Shown: positions 42,901 through 52,547, numbered from the stretch's first letter. The stretch: 64,000 bases of DNA from an uncultured Pelagibacteraceae bacterium (GCA_902632445.1 CACPCL010000003.1:1-64000), one strand, 5' to 3'. Program-made: numbers and translations. The notes: generated by a model not told the origin, from the sequence alone.

Positions 42901-44735
42901 TTAATAGTTTAGAGTTAGGAAAAAAAGTAATAAAAGAAAAAATACCGCTAATATCAAAAAACCCTGGTATTTACAAAATGATTAGTTCCACTGGTGAAAT
43001 TCTTTATATCGGTAAAGCTAAAAATATCCCAAACAGACTTAAAAGTTATGTCACAGAGTCAAACCTTCCTATAAGAACTGAAAGAATGCTCTCACTCACA
43101 CATAACCTTGAAACCACTACTACAAGTAATGAAAGTGAAGCTTTGCTATTGGAAGCAAATTTAATAAAAAAACATAAACCTCGTTACAACATCCTTTTGC
43201 GGGATGATAAATCTTTTCCTTACATTTATATTGGTAATAAAGATAAGTGGCCACAACTTACGAAATTAAGAGGAAAAAAATCAAAAACTGGATACTATTT
43301 TGGTCCCTTTGCATCGATTGGATCTGCTAATTGGACGATAAAAATTTTACAAAAAATTTTTCTTTTAAGAGTCTGTGACGACACTGTTTTTAAGAATAGA
43401 GAAAGACCATGTATCCTGTATCAAATTAAAAGATGCTCTGCTCCATGTGTTGGACATATAAATGAAAAAGATTACGAGTCTAGTGTGGCCGATGCTATTG
43501 ATTTTATTTCGGGTAAATCTAGAAGAATTCAGAAAAATCTATCTAAAGAAATGGAAAAAGCTAGTAAAGAATTGGATTATGAAAAAGCTGCTGTAGCTAG
43601 GGATAGGATAAAAGCTTTGACTCAAATACAAACCTCTCAAAAAATAAACCAGACGAATTTAACAGAAGCTGATGTTATCAGTATTTATAAAGAGACAGGA
43701 AAAACATGTGTTCAAGTGTTTTTTTTCAGGTCAAAACAAAACTGGGGTAATCAGGCTTTCTATCCCAAACATGATCCAGATGATAGTGTAGAAGATATAA
43801 TAAGTTCTTTTATATCCCAATTTTATGAAAACAAAACTATTCCAAGACTTATATTGACTAACTGTGAGGTGAAAGACAAAAAACTTATCGAGAAAACATT
43901 CTCTGAGAAGGATAAAAAAGATATTATTATCAAGCTAGCAAAAAGTAAAAATGAGGTAAGTATCTCTAGTCTTGCAGAGAAAAATGCAAGGCAATCTTTG
44001 AAACAAAAACTCATTCAATCTGATACTAACAATAATCTTATCGAAGAATTAGCATCTAAATTCAAAATTAATAACAATATTGATTTGATAGAGGTTTACG
44101 ATAATAGCCACATTCAAGGAACTGACTCAATCGGATCATTAATTTGTTTCAGTAATGAGGGTTTTGTTAAGAAAAGATACAGGAAATTCAACATTAAAGA
44201 TGAAAAAGTAAAAAATGATGACTATGGGATGATGAAAGAGGTTTTATTTAGAAGATTTTCCAAAGCAATTAAGGAAAAATCTGGTTCATTATCATTACCT
44301 GATTTAATAATGATAGACGGTGGAAAAGGACAATACTCTGTATCTAGAGAAGTTCTAAATGAATTGGGATTACATGACTTGCCAATTTTAGCAGTAGCGA
44401 AGGGTAAAAAGAGAAATGCTGGAGAAGAAAAGATATATCATGAAAGTAAAGAGTATATTTTAGAAAAAAATGATCCATTATTATTTTTTATTCAAAGACT
44501 TAGAGATGAGGCTCATCGATTTGCTATAAGCACCCATAGAGCTAAAAGAAAGAAAAACCTAAGTAAATCTTTATTAGATCAAATCCAAGGAATCGGGAAA
44601 CAAAGAAAGAGGGCCTTATTAAATCATTTTGGGTCTGCACGTGCTGTTGAGTCTGCGAGCTTCGACGATTTAAAATCAGTCGAAGGAATAGAAGACAATA
44701 TAGCAAAGAAAATATATGATTATTTCCACGAATAA
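42897..44735 (+). CDS. uvrC: Excinuclease ABC subunit UvrC
   Basis: Makes both incisions around a lesion in nucleotide excision repair. It has a GIY-YIG nuclease domain at the N-terminus ([20 protein letters not shown]) for the 3' cut, and a UVR motif ([20 protein letters not shown]) for UvrB binding. An RNase H-like endonuclease domain for the 5' cut ([32 protein letters not shown]) and C-terminal helix-hairpin-helix repeats ([18 protein letters not shown]) follow. The 612 residues match E. coli (610). It overlaps folB by four bases and abuts pgsA. Confidence 0.98.
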   Translation: MINSLELGKKVIKEKIPLISKNPGIYKMISSTGEILYIGKAKNIPNRLKSYVTESNLPIRTERMLSLTHNLETTTTSNESEALLLEANLIKKHKPRYNILLRDDKSFPYIYIGNKDKWPQLTKLRGKKSKTGYYFGPFASIGSANWTIKILQKIFLLRVCDDTVFKNRERPCILYQIKRCSAPCVGHINEKDYESSVADAIDFISGKSRRIQKNLSKEMEKASKELDYEKAAVARDRIKALTQIQTSQKINQTNLTEADVISIYKETGKTCVQVFFFRSKQNWGNQAFYPKHDPDDSVEDIISSFISQFYENKTIPRLILTNCEVKDKKLIEKTFSEKDKKDIIIKLAKSKNEVSISSLAEKNARQSLKQKLIQSDTNNNLIEELASKFKINNNIDLIEVYDNSHIQGTDSIGSLICFSNEGFVKKRYRKFNIKDEKVKNDDYGMMKEVLFRRFSKAIKEKSGSLSLPDLIMIDGGKGQYSVSREVLNELGLHDLPILAVAKGKKRNAGEEKIYHESKEYILEKNDPLLFFIQRLRDEAHRFAISTHRAKRKKNLSKSLLDQIQGIGKQRKRALLNHFGSARAVESASFDDLKSVEGIEDNIAKKIYDYFHE

Positions 44736-45320
44736 ATGAAATTAAAGATCCCAAATATACTTACTATAGGAAGAATTATTATAGTGCCAATTTTTGTTGT
44801 TACTTTTTTTATACCTGGTTTTTTTGGTGATCTAATACCTTTCTTTTTATTTGTCTTAGCAAGTTTTACTGATTACCTTGATGGTTTATTAGCCAGATTA
44901 TTTAAAGAGGAGTCTAAGTTAGGTGAATTATTAGATCCTATAGCTGATAAAATTTTGGTTTCTGCCGCTCTTATTTTGCTTGTTATGAATGGTACAATTA
45001 AAAACTACGAAGTAATTGCAGCAGTAATTATTCTAACAAGGGAAATTTTAATTTCAGGATTACGCGAATTTCTAGCAAAAGGAAGAATAACTATGCATGT
45101 AACAAGCTTGTCAAAGCTAAAAGCTTTCATACAAATGGCATCAATAGCTATCCTTCTCACAGGTGATATAGGAAACCGAATAATCAACTTTCAAGATTAT
45201 AATGCTCAAACAGTAGGTATTATTCTTTTATGGTTATCTGCATTTCTAACTTTGTATACGGGCTATGATTATCTGAGAAAAGGTATTGATCATGCTATAA
45301 ATGAAGATAGTAAAGATTAA
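44736..45320 (+). CDS. pgsA: CDP-diacylglycerol--glycerol-3-phosphate 3-phosphatidyltransferase PgsA
   Basis: Inner-membrane enzyme that makes phosphatidylglycerol phosphate. The CDP-alcohol phosphotransferase signature DG-x2-AR-x8-G-x3-D-x3-D is present (DYLDGLLARLFKEESKLG, then ELLDPIADK). There are four or more hydrophobic helices in 194 residues. It starts directly after the uvrC stop; uvrC-pgsA adjacency is widespread in proteobacteria. Its stop overlaps the convergent ilvE stop in a four-base TTAA. Confidence 0.95.
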   Translation: MKLKIPNILTIGRIIIVPIFVVTFFIPGFFGDLIPFFLFVLASFTDYLDGLLARLFKEESKLGELLDPIADKILVSAALILLVMNGTIKNYEVIAAVIILTREILISGLREFLAKGRITMHVTSLSKLKAFIQMASIAILLTGDIGNRIINFQDYNAQTVGIILLWLSAFLTLYTGYDYLRKGIDHAINEDSKD

Positions 45321-46204
45321 GCAGCTGATTCTTTTCTAACAAGATTTTGGTATGCATTATTTAATTCTGAAATAACGCTACAAACTTTAAACTTATAATC
45401 ATTTATTTGCGAAACTGGTGTTACTTCAGCTGCAGTTCCAGTTAAAAAACATCCAACAAAATCTTGCATCTCTTGTGGTTTAATTTTTCTTTCGACTACT
45501 TGAATTCCTTTAACTTTAGCAATTTTGATTACTTCCCTTCTAGTTATACCATCAAGAAAAGAGTCAGGTATAGGAGTATGTAATTCTCCATTGACAGTTT
45601 TAAAAAATACATTTGCTCCAGTGGCTTCAGCTATATTGCCCTCGTGATCAAGCATTAATGAGTCGGTATATCCTTTAGCCTCAGCTTCATGTTTCGATAA
45701 AGTGCAAATCATATAAAGCCCTGCAGCTTTAGTGTCCCATGGAATTGTATTTGGAGCGGGTCTTCTCCAGCTTGAAATATTTAATTTGATACCATTTAAT
45801 TTTAGTTTGGGATCAAAATAAGATCCCCACTCCCAAGTAGCAATAGCAACATGAATTTTATTTTTCTGAGCTGATATTGCCATCATTTCACTACCTCTCC
45901 AAATTAGAGGCCTAACGTAACCGTTCTGAACTTTTTGGATGTTCACAATTTTTTTACAAGCCTCGTTTATTTCATTTTGAGTGTAAGGTACTTCTATTCC
46001 CATTCTTTTAGCAGAATAAAATAATCTATCTGTATGCTCCTCTAGCTTAAAAATTTCACCCTCATAAACTCTTTCTCCTTCAAATACACAACTGGCATAA
46101 TGTAATCCGTGATTTAAGATATGAATATTTGCATCTTTCCAATCAACTTCTTTTCCGTTGTACCAAATTTTTCCTGATCTCTTATCGTAAGGTATGCTTT
46201 CCAT
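45317..46204 (-). CDS. ilvE: Branched-chain amino acid aminotransferase IlvE
   Basis: Fold-type IV PLP aminotransferase for the last step of leucine, isoleucine and valine synthesis. Features: KIWYNGKEVDWKDANIHILNHGLHYASCVFEG at the N-terminus in pieces typical of IlvE, the Schiff-base lysine in WDTKAAGLY, the PLP-binding Glu in GNIAEATGANVF, and CFLTGTAAEVTPV. The 295 residues match the family. It is divergent from the MarR-type gene with a 76-base gap. ilvE beside petP/petR-like regulators recurs in alphaproteobacteria. Confidence 0.95.
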   Translation of the reverse strand: MESIPYDKRSGKIWYNGKEVDWKDANIHILNHGLHYASCVFEGERVYEGEIFKLEEHTDRLFYSAKRMGIEVPYTQNEINEACKKIVNIQKVQNGYVRPLIWRGSEMMAISAQKNKIHVAIATWEWGSYFDPKLKLNGIKLNISSWRRPAPNTIPWDTKAAGLYMICTLSKHEAEAKGYTDSLMLDHEGNIAEATGANVFFKTVNGELHTPIPDSFLDGITRREVIKIAKVKGIQVVERKIKPQEMQDFVGCFLTGTAAEVTPVSQINDYKFKVCSVISELNNAYQNLVRKESAA

Positions 46205-46280
46205 TTGTTGTAAATATATAGATTTTTTAATTATAAAAAAGTATATTCATTGAGAGGATAAGTCAATATAACTTACCATT

Positions 46281-46721
46281 ATGAAAGATTTGCTTTATTT
46301 AAAAGATGATCAAATAAAAGAATTTATTCAATTACTTTATTATGCTTACAGAGAAACGTTTGCTGACCCAAAGGATGTCTTGGCAAAAAAATATTTTGGA
46401 CCGGCTCATCTAAGAGCTTTAAATTTGATTGAGCGAAATCCTGGTATTAATCTTGGAGAATTAATATTTAAACTTAAGGTTACAAAACAAAGCTTAAATA
46501 GAGTTTTACGAGATTTAATAAAATCAAAAATGATTAAACAAATACAAGATGATAATGATACTAGAAAAAAAAATTTATTTTTAGATAAAGAAGGCAAAAT
46601 TTTTTTTGAATCTGTATATAATTCACAAAAAAAAAGAATTTTTAATGCTTTAAAAAATTCAAGCTCTGACTCAGTTATAAAATTTAAAAATGTTTTAAAA
46701 AAGATAATAGATGGAAAATAA
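46281..46721 (+). CDS. petP: MarR-family transcriptional regulator (PetP-like)
   Basis: A 146-residue winged-helix protein: LRALNLIERNPGINLGELIFKLKVTKQSLNRVLRDLI contains the helix-turn-helix, followed by the wing DDNDTRKKNLFLDKEG, a MarR hallmark. It overlaps a downstream OmpR-type response regulator by 11 bases. This MarR-OmpR pair next to ilvE resembles petP-petR of Rhodobacter, which is needed for cytochrome bc1 production; petABC lies about 8 kb away here. The symbol is an inference from order and family, not proof of target. Confidence 0.82.
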   Translation: MKDLLYLKDDQIKEFIQLLYYAYRETFADPKDVLAKKYFGPAHLRALNLIERNPGINLGELIFKLKVTKQSLNRVLRDLIKSKMIKQIQDDNDTRKKNLFLDKEGKIFFESVYNSQKKRIFNALKNSSSDSVIKFKNVLKKIIDGK

Positions 46722-47388
46722 AAAATTACATATTTTGATAGTTGATGATGATGATAGAATTAGAAATCTATTAAAGGATTTCCTATTTAATAATAATTAT
46801 ATTATTTCAACAGCTGAGAATGCTGATCAAGCAAAAGAAAAATTAAATTATTTTAAATTCGATATTATTATTTTGGATGTTATGATGCCAGGACAAAATG
46901 GATATGAATTAACAAAAGACATTAGAAAAAAAATTAATATTCCAATTATTTTACTTACAGCTAAAGGTGAAGTAGAATTTAGAATAAAAGGTTTAGAATT
47001 AGGAGCCGATGACTACATTGGAAAACCTTTTGAACCAAAAGAATTATTACTAAGAATAAAAAATATTTTAAAAAAAACTAATAAGGTTGATTTGAGCTCC
47101 AAGCATTTTGTAGGAAATGCAAAGATTAATTTAAATAAAATGGTAATTAATTTAAATAATAAAGAAAAAAAAATTAATAATTCAGAAAAAAAAGTTTTAA
47201 TTGAAATGCTTTCTAATCCTGGAAAAACTTATTCAAGAAGCGAAATCGGAAAAATTTCTGGAATATCGCAAGAACGTTCTATTGACGTTATGATTACTCG
47301 TTTGAGACAAAAATTAGAAGAAAATCCGAAAAATCCTAAATTTTTACAAACAATAAGGGGCTCAGGCTATGTTCTCTGGATTGAATAG
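46711..47388 (+). CDS. petR: OmpR-family response regulator (PetR-like)
   Basis: Two-domain response regulator of 225 residues. The receiver domain has the acidic cluster ILIVDDDDRIR, the phosphoacceptor Asp56 in IIILDVMMPG, and the conserved Thr/Lys in LLTAKGE. The C-terminal winged helix ends VMITRLRQKLEENPKNPKFLQTIRGSGYVL as in the OmpR/PhoB family. It overlaps the MarR gene by 11 bases and the histidine kinase by 20, so it forms a translationally coupled trio. Possible targets include membrane or respiratory genes; no binding site is evident. Confidence 0.9.
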   Translation: MENKKLHILIVDDDDRIRNLLKDFLFNNNYIISTAENADQAKEKLNYFKFDIIILDVMMPGQNGYELTKDIRKKINIPIILLTAKGEVEFRIKGLELGADDYIGKPFEPKELLLRIKNILKKTNKVDLSSKHFVGNAKINLNKMVINLNNKEKKINNSEKKVLIEMLSNPGKTYSRSEIGKISGISQERSIDVMITRLRQKLEENPKNPKFLQTIRGSGYVLWIE

Positions 47389-48685
47389 GTTGTTAAAAAT
47401 TATTTTGCCAAAAAGACTTTTTTATAGAGCTTTAATTATTGTAGCTGCACCAACAATTTTATTACAAATAATAATAACAATTGTTTTTTACGACAGTATA
47501 TGGATTAAAGCTAATAAAAATATAACAAGATCCTTAGTAGCTCAATTGAAGGCTATTCAAGAAGTTTATCAGAATGATAAAAATAATTTAGATTTTTTTA
47601 CCGATAGTTATAAAAATAATTTTAATTTCGAAATAGGTATAACTCAAAATGAATTCCCAGAAATTTCAGGAGAACGAAGATTTAGTCCTATGGATAGATC
47701 GTTAAGAAGAGAACTAAAATCTACTTTTGGAAATAATAATTACTGGTTTAGTACAGTCAAATTTAAAAATGCAGTTGAAATAAAAATTAAATCAGAAGAA
47801 GAGGTGTTAGAGTTCCTTGTTCCAAAAGAGATGGTTTCAACCTCCTCTGTAAGATTATTTGTTTTGTGGACTACTTTACCCTCGTTGTTGTTAATTATAA
47901 TTGCATTAATATTTCTTAAAAACCAAACCAAACCACTAGTAAGATTAGCCAAAGCAGCTGAGAGATTTGGAAAAGGAGATTACGTTAATGATTTTAGACC
48001 ATCGGGTGCGTTAGAAATAAGAAAAGCAGCATACGAATTCGATAGAATGGTAAAAAGAATAAATAGACATCTAAATCAAAGATCTGAAATGCTTTCTGGT
48101 ATAAGTCATGATTTGAGAACTCCATTAACTAGACTCAAACTTCAGCTTGCTATGATAAATCAAAAAGAATTATCTACAAAAATGTCAAAAGACATAGATG
48201 AAATGGAAGATATGCTTAATGATTATCTGCAATTTGCTAAAACTCAATCTCAAGAGACGACTACTAATATAAATTTAGCTGATCTTTTAAAAGAAATAAA
48301 AAACGATTTTTCTGAAAAAAATTTGGAAATTTCTAATTCAGAAAAAATTAACCTTCAAGGCAGAGTTTCTTCACTTAAAAGATCTTTTGAAAATATTATA
48401 AATAATGGTCTTACATATGGAAATAAAGTATTAATTAATGTTCAAAAAAGTTCAAATCGAGCTCTAATTATTTTTGAAGACGATGGGCCTGGGATACCTG
48501 AAGATCAGTATAAAAATGTATTTAGGCCTTTTTTTAGATTAGATAAAAGTAGAAGCCTCAATCAATCAGGGGTAGGTTTGGGACTCGCCATAGTTGAAGA
48601 TATAATAAATTCCCACGGTGGGAATGTTCAATTAGGAAAGAGTAGATTAAACGGGTTGCAAGTTAAGATTTCTTTACCTTTTTAG
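47369..48685 (+). CDS. EnvZ-like sensor histidine kinase
   Basis: Membrane sensor kinase of 438 residues, partner of the preceding response regulator. Two transmembrane helices (about 21-41 and 161-183) flank a periplasmic sensor of about 120 residues. A HAMP segment (KPLVRLAKAAERFGKGDY) leads to the dimerisation helix with His247 (SGISHDLRTPLTRLK). The ATPase domain has IINNGLTYG (N box), FEDDGPGIPE (G1) and GVGLGLAIVEDII (G2). The stop overlaps the convergent ubiK gene by 23 bases. The stimulus cannot be inferred. Confidence 0.93.
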   Translation: MFSGLNRLLKIILPKRLFYRALIIVAAPTILLQIIITIVFYDSIWIKANKNITRSLVAQLKAIQEVYQNDKNNLDFFTDSYKNNFNFEIGITQNEFPEISGERRFSPMDRSLRRELKSTFGNNNYWFSTVKFKNAVEIKIKSEEEVLEFLVPKEMVSTSSVRLFVLWTTLPSLLLIIIALIFLKNQTKPLVRLAKAAERFGKGDYVNDFRPSGALEIRKAAYEFDRMVKRINRHLNQRSEMLSGISHDLRTPLTRLKLQLAMINQKELSTKMSKDIDEMEDMLNDYLQFAKTQSQETTTNINLADLLKEIKNDFSEKNLEISNSEKINLQGRVSSLKRSFENIINNGLTYGNKVLINVQKSSNRALIIFEDDGPGIPEDQYKNVFRPFFRLDKSRSLNQSGVGLGLAIVEDIINSHGGNVQLGKSRLNGLQVKISLPF

Positions 48686-48905
48686 ATTTTTTTTTTGTTA
48701 ACTCTTTAATTCTTAAATCTTGCTTTTGAACCAGCTTTTTTAACACTTCAAATTCTTCACGAGTAACTAAGTCTAACTTACCTATTATTTTATCTTTTTT
48801 AAATTTTAAATCTGTAGAAATTTCTTTTTGAATATCTTTTGAGGTTAATATTCCATTTTCTAGAATTGAAGATATTGTTTTAATTATCTTATCTGAATTA
48901 CTCAT
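48663..48905 (-). CDS. ubiK: UbiK-family ubiquinone biosynthesis accessory factor (BMFP domain)
   Basis: Small coiled-coil protein of the BMFP/DUF526 family that assists the ubiquinone biosynthesis complex and binds membranes. It has N-terminal MSNSDKIIKTISSILENG, then DLVTREEFEVLKKLVQKQDLRIKELTKK, matching the family's conserved VTREEFEV-type trimeric coiled coil, and a Lys-rich tail. The track begins 12 codons earlier; MSNSDK at 48905 fits family starts and the 80-residue length. It is convergent with, and overlaps, the kinase gene, and is divergent from lgt with 53 bases between. Confidence 0.8.
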   Translation of the reverse strand: MSNSDKIIKTISSILENGILTSKDIQKEISTDLKFKKDKIIGKLDLVTREEFEVLKKLVQKQDLRIKELTKKKSKKVKKS

Positions 48906-48958
48906 GAATATAATCATATTTGATAGAATTATTAATTTCAATTATGTTATAAGAAAAT

Positions 48959-49753
48959 ATGTATACCCATAATTTAGATCCTGTACTTTTAAGCTTGGGC
49001 TTTTTAGAGGTAAGATGGTATTCACTCGCCTATATTTTTGGCATTATTATAGGTTGGTGGCTAGGAAAAAAGATAATAGTCAAACGTTTTGATAAAATTG
49101 GTCAAAAATTTAACCTGATAGAATTTGATAATTTAATTACCTATCTAATTATATCAATGATATTAGGAGGAAGAATTGGTTACGTTTTTTTTTACAACAT
49201 TGAATATTATATCTCAAATCCTGTTGATATTTTTAAAATTTGGGAGGGAGGCATGTCCTTTCATGGCGCTTTGATTGGAATAATATTTGGAACTTATCTT
49301 TTTTCTATTAAAAAAAAAATTTCAACCTTTTTTTTGCTTGATATAATTGCTTGTGTTTCTCCAATAGGAATATTTTTAGGAAGAATTGCAAATTTTATAA
49401 ATGGTGAACTTGTGGGAAAAATTACAAGTAGTTCATGGGGAGTAATATTTCCAAATATAGACATGATGCCTAGACATCCCTCTCAATTGTATCAAGCATT
49501 TTTTGAGGGAATTATTTTATTTTTAATAATGATAATTATTATTTTTAGAAAAAATTACAAAACAGGAACTTGTTCATATATGTTTTTAATTTGTTATGGC
49601 CTCCTTAGAACAATTTCAGAAAATTTTAGAGAACCTGATATACAGATTGGTTATTTATTTAACTTTTTAAGTATGGGAACATTTTTGAGTATTATAATGA
49701 TAATCTCAGGTATAGTTATTTTTAGTAATTTAAGAAAAAAAAATGCATTCTAA
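48959..49753 (+). CDS. lgt: Prolipoprotein diacylglyceryl transferase Lgt
   Basis: Polytopic inner-membrane enzyme that attaches diacylglycerol to the lipobox cysteine, the first step of lipoprotein maturation (for example of BamD). Signatures: IRWYS-like EVRWYSLAYIFGI at the N-terminus, WEGGMSFHGALIG, and GRIANFINGELVG with the conserved Arg and Asn. RHPSQLYQAFFEG follows. Seven or so hydrophobic segments in 264 residues fit the known topology. It overlaps midA by 11 bases. Confidence 0.96.
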   Translation: MYTHNLDPVLLSLGFLEVRWYSLAYIFGIIIGWWLGKKIIVKRFDKIGQKFNLIEFDNLITYLIISMILGGRIGYVFFYNIEYYISNPVDIFKIWEGGMSFHGALIGIIFGTYLFSIKKKISTFFLLDIIACVSPIGIFLGRIANFINGELVGKITSSSWGVIFPNIDMMPRHPSQLYQAFFEGIILFLIMIIIIFRKNYKTGTCSYMFLICYGLLRTISENFREPDIQIGYLFNFLSMGTFLSIIMIISGIVIFSNLRKKNAF

Positions 49754-50807
49754 TTTAAAGTTTTTTAATAAGTCAAAAACCTTACCCACAGATATTTTTT
49801 TTAAAAATGTTTTATATGATAAATCATTTGGTTATTACTCAACGAAATTACCATTCGGAAAAAAGGGAGATTTTATAACTGCTCCAAAGATCTCAAAACT
49901 TTTTTCAGAAATGATATCTATATGGATAGTCTCAACATGGGAAAAATTTGGCAAACCAAAAAACTTAAACATAATTGAACTTGGACCTGGTGATGGGAGC
50001 TTGATGAAGATTTTAATAGATGTCTTAAAAAACTTTCCCGAGGCAAATTCTTCAATAAATCTATACTTGTACGAAAAAAGTAATTTTCTAAAAAAAATAC
50101 AAAAAAAAAATATTGTAGGGAAAAAAATTAAATGGATTGATAGTTTCAAAAAAATAAAAAAAGGTCCGGTTATTTTCTTTGGAAATGAATTTTTTGATGC
50201 AATACCGATTAAACAATTTAAACGTAAGGGTAAAAACTTATATGAAAAATTTTACTCTATAGATAGAAGAAACAACATTGTTGAGATATATAAAAAAGCT
50301 AATAAAAAAAGTCTTAATCTTATCAAGTCATATAAATCTTTAAAAAATTTGAAATTTTTTGAGTTCCCTGAACTTGGATTCAAAGAAATGGAAAAAATTA
50401 TTGAAAAAATTTCTTCTGTATCTGGATGTATTCTTCTAATAGATTATGGATATTTGAGGCCTGCATCACGAAGTACTCTTCAATCAGTGATGAAGCATAA
50501 AAGAAATGATTTATTAAATAATTTAGGAAAAGCAGATATAACATCTCATGTAAACTTTGGTTTATTAAATGAATTTTTTAAAAAAAAAAACTTGAAAGTC
50601 CAAAAAGTTGTTTCACAAAAATTTTTTTTAGAGAGAATGGGAATTATTAATAGAGCAAATCTATTAAGCAAAAAAATGAATTTCAGAAGTCAATCAAACT
50701 TATTTTTAAGGTTAAAAAGGCTGATAGATCCAGACCAAATGGGAGAATTATTTAAAGTTGTGCTCGGTTATAAATTTAAGCCTGTTAAATTTTTAGGTTT
50801 TAATTAA
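49743..50807 (+). CDS. MidA/NDUFAF7-family SAM-dependent methyltransferase
   Basis: Member of the class I SAM methyltransferase family whose mitochondrial form, NDUFAF7/MidA, methylates a complex I subunit during assembly. N-terminal features: YSTKLPFGKKGDFITAPKISKLFSEM, and the SAM loop IIELGPGDGSLMKIL. The family signature FFGNEFFDAIPIKQF and LLIDYGY follow. The 354 residues are typical. lgt-midA-pgeF is a conserved alphaproteobacterial order. The complex I role in this organism is inferred from the family; the next gene starts at its stop codon. Confidence 0.9.
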   Translation: MHSNLKFFNKSKTLPTDIFFKNVLYDKSFGYYSTKLPFGKKGDFITAPKISKLFSEMISIWIVSTWEKFGKPKNLNIIELGPGDGSLMKILIDVLKNFPEANSSINLYLYEKSNFLKKIQKKNIVGKKIKWIDSFKKIKKGPVIFFGNEFFDAIPIKQFKRKGKNLYEKFYSIDRRNNIVEIYKKANKKSLNLIKSYKSLKNLKFFEFPELGFKEMEKIIEKISSVSGCILLIDYGYLRPASRSTLQSVMKHKRNDLLNNLGKADITSHVNFGLLNEFFKKKNLKVQKVVSQKFFLERMGIINRANLLSKKMNFRSQSNLFLRLKRLIDPDQMGELFKVVLGYKFKPVKFLGFN

Positions 50808-51559
50808 TGTATTACTCAAGAAAACTTAAAAAATTTAAAAAAATTAAACATTGCTTTTTTTCAAGGAAAAAAGGGTTCTCTAACGGGATTTACAAAAGTT
50901 TAAATTGTGGGAGGGGATCTAAAGACAAGAGAAAAAATATTAATAAAAATCTAAATTATGTTTCAAAAAAAATGGGTGTAAAAAACAACAGGCTTTTACT
51001 CATGTATCAAACTCATAGCAATAAGGTAATTATAGTAGATAAAAAGAATTTAAAAAAAGTAATTAAATCTGACGCAATGATAACAAAAGTGAGGGGTATC
51101 GCTTTAGGTGTTGTTACTGCAGATTGTGTTCCGATTTTAATATATGATAATAAAAACGATATAGTTGGTTGTATTCATGCAGGGTGGAAAGGTGCTTTTT
51201 CAAATATAATAAAAAATACAATTAATAAAATAAGAAAACTTAATTCAGGAAACAAGATATATGCGAGTATTGGTCCTTGTATTGGAAAAAAAAATTATGA
51301 GGTTGATATTAATTTTTTTAACAAATTTGTATCTAAATCGCAGAAAAATAAAAGATATTTTCAAAATAAAAATTTAGTTAAAAAAATATTTGACTTAAGA
51401 AGATTCGTTAAAGATAAACTTTTAGAGCATAAAGTGGTCGTTGATCACGTAAATTATGATACTTTTAATGATAGAAATAACTTTTTTAGCTACAGAAGAT
51501 CTCAAAAATTACAAGAAAATGATTACGGGAGGTGTATATCTGTAATAAGTTTAATTTAA
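50807..51559 (+). CDS. pgeF: PgeF/YfiH-family multicopper-type protein (peptidoglycan editing or purine nucleoside phosphorylase activity)
   Basis: Belongs to the YfiH/LACC1 family, described as polyphenol oxidase, as purine nucleoside-processing enzymes, and as PgeF, which removes mis-made L-Ser-containing muropeptide precursors. Active-site residues are visible: LLMYQTHSNKV (His), GVVTADCVPILIYD (Cys) and IGCIHAGWKGA-like VGCIHAGWKGAF (His). The 250 residues match. It shares its start with the midA stop. The precise in vivo role here is not decidable. Confidence 0.9.
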   Translation: MYYSRKLKKFKKIKHCFFSRKKGFSNGIYKSLNCGRGSKDKRKNINKNLNYVSKKMGVKNNRLLLMYQTHSNKVIIVDKKNLKKVIKSDAMITKVRGIALGVVTADCVPILIYDNKNDIVGCIHAGWKGAFSNIIKNTINKIRKLNSGNKIYASIGPCIGKKNYEVDINFFNKFVSKSQKNKRYFQNKNLVKKIFDLRRFVKDKLLEHKVVVDHVNYDTFNDRNNFFSYRRSQKLQENDYGRCISVISLI

Positions 51560-51570
51560 TATGTTTTAAT

Positions 51571-51599
51571 TTGAAAACATCAATAAATAATTGTATAAA
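51571..51599 (+). promoter_or_regulatory. Candidate sigma-70 promoter of prs
   Basis: TTGAAA (51571-51576), an exact 17-base spacer and TATAAA (51594-51599) lie in the 52-base gap before prs. The -10 ends just 12 bases before the ATG, so the 5' leader would be only about six bases with no ribosome binding site; the mRNA may be nearly leaderless. Confidence 0.5.
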
Positions 51600-51611
51600 T
51601 AATTACACTTC

Positions 51612-52544
51612 ATGAAAATTCTATCTGGAACAAGTAACCTTAAACTAAGCAAGGAAATAGCGAAAAAATTAAAATTGAAGTTAATCAACTCGAATATTAA
51701 AAGATTTGCAGATGGAGAAATATTTATTGAGATAAACGAAAATATAAGAGGCAACAGCGTCTTTGTTGTTCAATCAACCTCGAATCCTGCCAATGATAAT
51801 TTAATGGAACTTTTGCTTGTGATAGACGCATTAAAAAGATCTTCTGCAAAAAATATTACTGCAGTAATTCCCTATTACGGTTATGCAAGACAAGATAGGA
51901 AAGTGGCTCCCAGAACTTCTATATCGGCAAAGGTAGTTGCAAATTTAATTACAAATGCTGGGGCAAGTAGAGTGTTAACAGTTGATTTACATGCTGGGCA
52001 GATCCAAGGGTTTTTTGATATGCCTGTAGATAATTTATACACTACTCCACTTTTTGCAAAATATATAAAAAAAAAATTTAATAACAAAAAATTAATTTGT
52101 GTTTCTCCTGACGTTGGTGGAGTTCAAAGAACTAGAGGGCTAGCTACAAAAATTAAAGCTGACCTAGCTATAATTGACAAAAGAAGACCTAAAGCTGGCC
52201 AATCACAAGTAATGAATATTATAGGAAATGTAAAAGGAAAAACTTGTATAATAGTTGATGATATAATTGATAGCGGCGGTACCATAATTAATGCAGCGAC
52301 TGCCTTAAAAAAAGCGGGAGCTATAGATGTATACGTGTTTATTACTCATGCTGTTCTAAGTGGGGATGCGGCAAAAAAAATCAAAAGTTCAAAAATAAAA
52401 AAACTAATAATTACAGATACAATTGATAATTCTCAAAAAATTAAAAATAACAATAAAATTGAGGTTTTATCAATATCTTCATTGATGTCAGAGGCAATAA
52501 AAAGAATAGCTAACTCTAACTCGGTGTCTGATCTATTTAATTAA
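51612..52544 (+). CDS. prs: Ribose-phosphate pyrophosphokinase (PRPP synthetase)
   Basis: Makes PRPP from ribose-5-phosphate and ATP, feeding purine, pyrimidine, histidine and tryptophan synthesis; it complements carAB upstream in pyrimidine supply. Signatures: KRFADGEIFIEI, VIPYYGYARQDRK, VDLHAGQIQGFF (metal-binding His), VSPDVGGVQRTRGLA, and the PRPP loop CIIVDDIIDSGGTI. The 310 residues match the class I enzyme (about 315). It probably has its own promoter and no Shine-Dalgarno sequence. Confidence 0.97.
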   Translation: MKILSGTSNLKLSKEIAKKLKLKLINSNIKRFADGEIFIEINENIRGNSVFVVQSTSNPANDNLMELLLVIDALKRSSAKNITAVIPYYGYARQDRKVAPRTSISAKVVANLITNAGASRVLTVDLHAGQIQGFFDMPVDNLYTTPLFAKYIKKKFNNKKLICVSPDVGGVQRTRGLATKIKADLAIIDKRRPKAGQSQVMNIIGNVKGKTCIIVDDIIDSGGTIINAATALKKAGAIDVYVFITHAVLSGDAAKKIKSSKIKKLIITDTIDNSQKIKNNNKIEVLSISSLMSEAIKRIANSNSVSDLFN

Positions 52545-52547
52545 TAC

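Noticed and set aside
49835-50149. 104-residue minus-strand ORF opposite midA
   Set aside because: Antisense shadow of a gene with a well-defined methyltransferase motif.
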